From Anomaloglossus baeobatrachus (Eukaryota; Chordata; Amphibia; Anura; Aromobatidae): a stretch of 64,000 nt of DNA. The notes beneath the pieces were generated by a model. It saw only the letters and a program-made list of their open reading frames with translations, was not told the origin of the DNA and did no database searches. Made by a program: the position numbers and the translations under genes. Of the stretch, positions 57,683-64,000 are shown piece by piece. Every line of letters starts with the position of its first letter. Within the stretch, counting starts at the first letter, position 1. The stretch is from positions 530,875,008-530,939,007 of the forward strand of contig NC_134353.1 in NCBI RefSeq assembly GCF_048569485.1, in the 5' to 3' direction.

Positions 57683-57924
57683 GCATGGTATAACACAAAA
57701 TCTGAAGAGTCACGTATTTATACACAACAGGACTTAGAATAGTGCAGTAAAAAAAAAAAAAAAAAAAAGAACAAGTTATATGAAACAGAACTATCTCTAT
57801 GGCAGGGGGACAAGCTGTTCTAGCCATAAATACTGCTGCAGTTCAGTGTGAAAGTTTTATTGTCCTTTGATAAGGGTCTGGTCCAGGGCTGTGACACGCT
57901 CGGATGGTCAGAGGAGCACATCTT

Positions 57925-58602
57925 TTAACTGATGTAAAAAGACATGAATCCATGAGACACATTCATTCCTTCTCTGAATGTGTCAAAGGTCATCATAAGT
58001 TTGTACTCCCATAGTCTCCTGTCTCTCTGGGACTTGAAGTTTCCTTTCAATACCAGCAATTTCATGTCCATGATGCTGTGGTCTGGGTTACAAAAATGTT
58101 TGGCCACAGGTAGATCCATCCTTTTTTCTCTAATTGTGTGGCGGTGAGAATTCATCCTTGTCCTGAGCTGTTGTCCTGTCTCCCCTACATACAGACCCCC
58201 AGTTGGACATTTGGTACATATAATTAAGTACACCACATTGGTTGTGGTGCAGCTGAACGTACCTGGGATCTTGTAGTCCTGATGTGATCTGGGAATCTTT
58301 ATCTTGTCCGTTGTCAATATTAATGGACAGGTCTTGCATTTTTTCTGGTTGCAGGGAAATGTTCCTGTTGGTGTTGGAGAGGACAGGGAGCTTCTGACAA
58401 TGATGCTTCTTAGATTTGGGGGCTGTCTAAAACACAGAAGTGGGGGGTCTGGAAAAATAGATTTTAACCGGGCATCTTTTTGCAGTAATGGTTGTAGTAG
58501 TACAAACTTATGATGACCTTTGACACATTCAGAGAAGGAATGAATGTGTCTCATGGATTCATGTCTTTTTACATCAGTTAAAAGATGTGCTCCTCTGACC
58601 AT
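57925..58602 (-). pseudogene. PLE 4 GIY-YIG endonuclease domain
   Basis: Open for about 225 residues. It has a Cys knuckle (CNQKKCKTCPLI), VVYLIICTKCPTGGLYVGETG, QLRTRMNSHRHTIREK and the C-terminal RRLWEYKLMMTFDTFREGMN. The first part overlaps the inverted second copy, so the real N-terminus is absent. Confidence 0.7.
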
Positions 58603-58824
58603 CCGAGCGTGTCACAGCCCTGGACCAGACCCTTATCAAAGGACAATAAAACTTTCACACTGAACTGCAGCAGTATTTATGGCTAGAACAGCTTGTCCCC
58701 CTGCCATAGAGATAGTTCTGTTTCATATAACTTGTTCTTTTTTTTTTTTTTTTTTTTTACTGCACTATTCTAAGTCCTGTTGTGTATAAATACGTGACTC
58801 TTCAGATTTTGTGTTATACCATGC

Positions 58825-58853
58825 CTGATGAAGAGACCTGAGTAGTCTCGAAA
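58825..58853 (+). ncRNA. Hammerhead-ribozyme-like core, PLE 4 right arm
   Basis: CTGATGA, GAGAC/GTCTC stem, GAAA and GCTTGC; the inverted twin of 57654-57682. Confidence 0.65.
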
Positions 58854-59282
58854 GCTTGCAATTATTACCATCTTTTCAGTTAGCCATTAAAAGGTATCAA
58901 CCACTGAGGACTCTCTGTTCTTTTAAACAATTTTTTTAAAATAAGCAATAAATTTCGTTCAACTTCACAATTGTGTCCCATTTGTTGTTGATTCTTCACC
59001 ATAAAATTTATTTTTTTTTATCTTTATATTTGAAGCCTGAAATGTGGGAAAAGGTTGAAAAATGAAAGGGGGACAAATACTTTCGCAAGGCACTGTATTT
59101 CCTTTCCTCTGGGCCGTGACCCATCCAGAGTACCAATTATTGGAGAAAAACTGTAAACCAAATGAGAATCGACGACTCTTGTCACGTAACAGAAAACAGT
59201 GGTGGAAAAAGGGTTTTCATAAGCAGCGCCACTGGTTCAAGTAGTCCGATTAATGAATCTTTATTTAGCACAGGTCTACGCG

Positions 59283-59310
59283 TTTCTGGAGGCTCAGCTC
59301 CCTTCCTCAG
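59283..59310 (-). ncRNA. Hammerhead-ribozyme-like core, PLE 5
   Basis: Minus strand: CTGAGGA (fits CUGANGA), stem GGAG/CTCC, then GAAA followed by CGCGTAGA. Intact core by eye. Confidence 0.5.
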
Positions 59311-59329
59311 GACCGTCAGGCATAAGATA

Positions 59330-60922
<1,593 letters not shown>

Positions 60923-61554
60923 TAATATCAAATCTATTGCAACAGGAATGGACAACACATATATACATTTGCTGACGTCAAAGGACCGCCTCTGTTAGAA
61001 AAAAACGGACGGGAAAGGGTGCATTGCAGTATACTGTGACGCAATACTTGTAACTTCATAATAAATATAAAAAACCAAATACGAAATCCCTGACATCATT
61101 ATATCATAAATGGTCATACGTTGAAATTCGTGACGAAAAACATAAAACAAAAATACATGTGGTAATGAGACTCTGAAAAAACACAATATATATATTTATA
61201 TCCACAGATAGTGTCAATCTACAACATAACAACGTGAGATGAGCCTAGAACTCACCTAGAGGTGTCAGCGCTGGAGACGAAATAGGATCAGAAAACAGGA
61301 GCATGAAACCACACCGCCAGCAGAGCGTGTAGTGCTTCAAAGAAAAAAGTCACCATCATTTCCCCAGTATCGGTATGATAACAGAGAGAAAATATTCCAA
61401 AAAAACTCAAATGACATCCCATCATGAAAGTAAGATAGAATCCACACATCCAGGAGTAGCTCATAACCTCAAACAGTGTAGGAGTTCATAAGTAGTAGGG
61501 GTGGGGGACAAGTCATCAAAAGAAATCTGACAGTTGCCCCGCCCCTATCAAAGT

Positions 61555-61745
61555 GTATTAAACACGCCCCCCTTAATCAAATGGCTATCATTTTATATCC
61601 TTTTGATATCAAATGGCTATCATTTGATATCCTTTTGATATCAAATAAATATCATCTGATATCCTTTTGATATATCCTTTTGATATCAAATGGCTATCAT
61701 CTGATATCCTTTTGATATCAAATGGCTATCATCTGATATTTATTT
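61555..61745. repeat. A/T-rich tandem repeat, about 36-bp unit
   Basis: AAATGGCTATCATTTGATAT and TCCTTTTGATATC alternate in about five degenerate copies. It may be part of the Polinton terminal repeat, which often contains short tandem repeats starting AG, but the tip is not defined. Confidence 0.6.
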
Positions 61746-62611
61746 GTTAGGTTGTTATGTTTCCCCTTAATCCTGTCCTATTATTTATCTGTCCAATAAT
61801 TGTTCTCTTTTATATAGGTATTTTGATACTGTAATTTTCCGTTAATCAAATTGATATTCAAAGTGTATTATTGATATCAAATTGTCTTACTGACACGCTT
61901 ACCCATTAAAAGAAACTTTATTCCTATAATAGTAGAATGTTCCCCATGATATTGTCAGTAGAATTATATATAGTATAATGTTCCCCATGAGTCTTATTGA
62001 TACGATTACCCATGATATTAAATGAGAGAAGTCGGTCTTATTGATACGAGTACCCACGATATTAAATGAGAGAAGTCATTTTATTTCATATAATAGTATA
62101 ATGTTTATTGAACCAAATCCACAATACACAGCAAATATCAAATCATAATAGTATAATGTTTATTGAACCAAATCCACAATACACAGCAAATATCAAATCA
62201 ATTATCATGTGAACAATATCAAAAATCAATACAGTTGAATATCCGCAATACACAGCAATTATCAAAGCCGCAAATAACTGAGCAGTTGAATTTAGGATTC
62301 AAGCATCTTGTAGAAGCATTAGGGACAACAGCTGACTTTACAAGAGACCAGTTCTTGTGTTAAGTGTTTTCAATAGCAAATGTGTTTTTTCAGCTTCCTA
62401 ATGACGTTGCAACAGTTGTGAGTCTTGAAGCGAACATTCATTCACCATCACCTGTTTGCCGTGTATTCATAGTTTTTCAATAACAGAGAGAAGGTACAGT
62501 TGTAGTTTTTTGTCAATTACCTCTCAGTAATGTTTTTTCAAGTGCCTAATGATTTTTTCAAATGGATCATAGTCAGAGACAGGATTCACTGTAGTGTGAG
62601 AACCCCAGTTG
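61746..62611. other. A/T-rich non-coding stretch beside the Polinton genes
   Basis: No gene is seen. A 54-bp segment (AATAGTATAATGTTTATTGA and on) is tandemly duplicated at 62090 and 62149, and GTCTTATTGATACGA recurs at 61982 and 62034. Possibly Polinton subterminal DNA. Confidence 0.4.
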
Positions 62612-63160
62612 TCATTTTGAATCTCGAAAGGAACAGAAATTAACACATCGTTGAACAAAGTTAAAATGATTCATACAACTATAGCCTTTTGGATCAGATG
62701 AAATTTTCTTTACAAAAGCAAGAACTATATTATCGTTTTGCTTTAAATCATTACTAAATTGTTCCAATATTTCACTATATGTCCGTCCTCTTGCTAAATG
62801 CCAAAGCATAAACACACAATATTGACCGCAAGCAGTACTAAATGATTGCTGAAGCTGCTTATCTTGAAAGCAGTATAATTCACTATTTCTCTTTAAAAAC
62901 TTTACAAAATCACGAGGAAAAATTTCATTTTCCGGGGGTAATCCATAACTGTCAAAAAATATGGACTTCTTATCATCGCATAGTAAAATTAATATCCAAT
63001 GTTTGCCACTCTGATTGGATTTGTCTGTATTGACGATGTACGCAGCGGGTCTCTGAGTGACTCTGGTTGACGGAAGCAAATCACACGGATACACCCCAGA
63101 AAATATGCATTCTGTATAGAGATCGGCCTTCATCATGTTTGTGAGTTGTAGGGAATCCAT
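62612..63160 (-). CDS. Polinton adenain-like cysteine protease (PRO)
   Basis: A 182-residue frame with the adenovirus protease (C5) arrangement: GKHWILILL with His54, FFDSYG with Asp70, Gln104 and ACGQYC with Cys111. The spacing of Gln and Cys (7 residues) equals that in adenovirus protease. It is expected to mature capsid proteins. The start codon touches the stop of the upstream capsid-type gene, suggesting joint transcription. About the family's normal length; looks whole. Confidence 0.8.
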   Translation of the reverse strand: MDSLQLTNMMKADLYTECIFSGVYPCDLLPSTRVTQRPAAYIVNTDKSNQSGKHWILILLCDDKKSIFFDSYGLPPENEIFPRDFVKFLKRNSELYCFQDKQLQQSFSTACGQYCVFMLWHLARGRTYSEILEQFSNDLKQNDNIVLAFVKKISSDPKGYSCMNHFNFVQRCVNFCSFRDSK

Positions 63161-64000
63161 CAGTAAAAATCATACAACACTTCACGACGATTATTAATCT
63201 CTAGAATAGTTGAGTTCAGGGCATACACTATCATATTTACGGTGTGTGGCGTAGGTAGAGCAAAGCGTATTTCAGCCCGCAGGTTGCCCGTTTTGATGAG
63301 TGAGAAGTGACTTCCAGGTTCTTGATCGGCTGATAAATCAAAAGCAAAGAACGTGAAGCCGTCCATAAATTCTTCTCGATCGATCGACAGAGCGCAGTCC
63401 GCTTTATATTTCCCTGAAATTTGCGCTAAAGACATATATTCTCTGACGGCTAGATCAATATTAAAATTGGGTTGGAAGGGTTGAGATGGTATTTGATGCC
63501 CCTCTAAATATAAAGAGGCGTGGTTAATGTTGTAATGCGGAAAGTACAATGGATTTTTATTATACGCACCGCTAAATGCTTCGTTATCTACAAATCCCAA
63601 TATAACAGTTTTCGGTATGACGCCTAAGTATAAATTTTCATGGTTTGAGATGCGAGTACCTGTAGGAATACTGTACACTTTCATGCAGGCCCTATCAATA
63701 GCGTATTTTGCTGTTGCATTTAGCAACGCCTGACTATGGCCTATCCGGACAGCCGGTGAAACTTGTACTCTCTTTACATAGAGACAAGCATGCATGATTT
63801 GTACTTTAAGCGGATCAACTTCAGCAGACATCAAACAGAAAGAATCCTTGTTTCTCGTCAACTTGATCTTAAGGTCAAGACCATTCAATATAAGTTTCGG
63901 TTGATTAAATATATCACCAAAAATTGGTCCCAACAGATCCACAGGTTTTGAGTGCATAACTGCTAGAGCTCTCTTGTTGAATCCCACATTTGCACCATCC
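63160..64000 (-). CDS. Polinton capsid-type protein (F54H12.2-like), partial at window edge
   Basis: The frame is open to the window end (DGANVGFNKRALAVMHSK...), so the N-terminus is outside. Conserved blocks include VQVSPAVRIGHSQALL, GVIPKTVILGFVDNEAFSG, FTFFAFDLSADQEPG, and the C-terminal LRAEIRFALPTPHTVNMIVY. This family is generally identified as a jelly-roll capsid protein of Polintons. Whether major or minor capsid I cannot decide from the fragment, though the C-terminal segment looks like the major one. Confidence 0.7.
   Translation of the reverse strand, partial: DGANVGFNKRALAVMHSKPVDLLGPIFGDIFNQPKLILNGLDLKIKLTRNKDSFCLMSAEVDPLKVQIMHACLYVKRVQVSPAVRIGHSQALLNATAKYAIDRACMKVYSIPTGTRISNHENLYLGVIPKTVILGFVDNEAFSGAYNKNPLYFPHYNINHASLYLEGHQIPSQPFQPNFNIDLAVREYMSLAQISGKYKADCALSIDREEFMDGFTFFAFDLSADQEPGSHFSLIKTGNLRAEIRFALPTPHTVNMIVYALNSTILEINNRREVLYDFY

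Larger units (their letters stand above)
57532..58934 (-). mobile_element. Penelope-like element 4 (PLE 4), short head-to-head insertion
   Basis: TTTAAAATAAGCAA (57518-57531 and 58935-58948) is a 14-bp target duplication. The element has only the 3' end of a PLE, the GIY-YIG region on the minus strand, followed by a second, inverted partial copy. About 430 bp at 57575-58002 and 58500-58930 form near-perfect inverted arms. It is strongly 5'-truncated. Confidence 0.85.
57230..59096 (+). mobile_element. Tc1-like relic D, 3' part, split by PLE 4
   Basis: 57230-57440 encodes [20 protein letters not shown] and AKEEWARISVSRC, the C-terminal part of a Tc1 transposase. The 3' untranslated part runs to 57531 and resumes at 58949, ending CTTTCGCAAGGCACTGTA near 59094. 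The N-terminal half is missing. Confidence 0.65.
61555..64000 (-). mobile_element. Polinton (Maverick) edge, continues beyond window
   Basis: Two adjacent minus-strand genes, an adenain-like protease and a capsid-type protein of the F54H12.2-like family, are a Polinton pair. Polintons are large self-synthesising elements with a protein-primed DNA polymerase, integrase, ATPase and capsid genes. Both visible genes look whole as far as they can be read. The left limit is a guess. Confidence 0.7.

Overview
This 64 kb window looks like intergenic DNA from a large vertebrate genome, most likely an anuran amphibian. I infer that from the mix of repeats: DIRS and Ngaro-like tyrosine-recombinase elements, sushi-type Ty3/Gypsy chromoviruses, GIY-YIG Penelope-like elements (PLEs), Tc1-like, piggyBac-like and Harbinger-like DNA transposons, and the edge of a Polinton. 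I found no host exon, rRNA or tRNA. Almost everything readable is transposon, inserted one into another.

Region 1 (1-28.6 kb). After short non-autonomous repeats (383-1860) comes the 3' part of a Ngaro-like element (tyrosine recombinase, SGNH hydrolase, split direct repeats). DIRS element 1 (about 3993-28367, minus strand) lies inside its repeats. DIRS 1 is itself interrupted by PLE 1 (4990-14803, carrying Gypsy 1 at 8040-13776), a Harbinger-like MITE (14916-15497), PLE 2 (15629-24084, with a head-to-head inverted partial copy and a small unclassified element at 22437-23138) and a second MITE (27906-28314). Target-site duplications support nearly every join.

Region 2 (28.6-46.4 kb). DIRS 2 (minus strand) is followed by PLE 3 non-coding sequence, which carries Gypsy 2 (33281-42753). 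The 3' LTR of Gypsy 2 is split by a 4.46 kb TTAA-flanked piggyBac-like element filled with tandem repeats. An orphan LTR piece and short interspersed repeats follow.

Region 3 (46.4-59.1 kb). Pieces of an old Tc1 element surround another TIR element, which in turn contains a second TTAA element (46825-50021) and a deleted Tc1 copy carrying Gypsy 3 (50602-56350). Another Tc1 relic is split by PLE 4 (57532-58934), a short hairpin-like PLE insertion.

Region 4 (59.1-64 kb). PLE 5 tail sequence carries a nearly intact Tc1-like transposon with a single in-frame stop. After A/T-rich repeats the window ends inside a Polinton (adenain-like protease and a capsid-type protein).

The most informative signals are functional RNA or DNA sites rather than proteins. 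All three Gypsy elements have an 11-nt primer-binding site exactly complementary to the predicted 5' end of their own RNA, about 30 nt after a TATA-like box, and the pairing co-varies between families. Hammerhead-ribozyme-like cores recur at PLE ends. NRF1-type palindromes recur in LTRs and PLE leaders. LTR differences counted by eye (roughly 0.6-1.5%) suggest the Gypsy insertions are young compared with their hosts.
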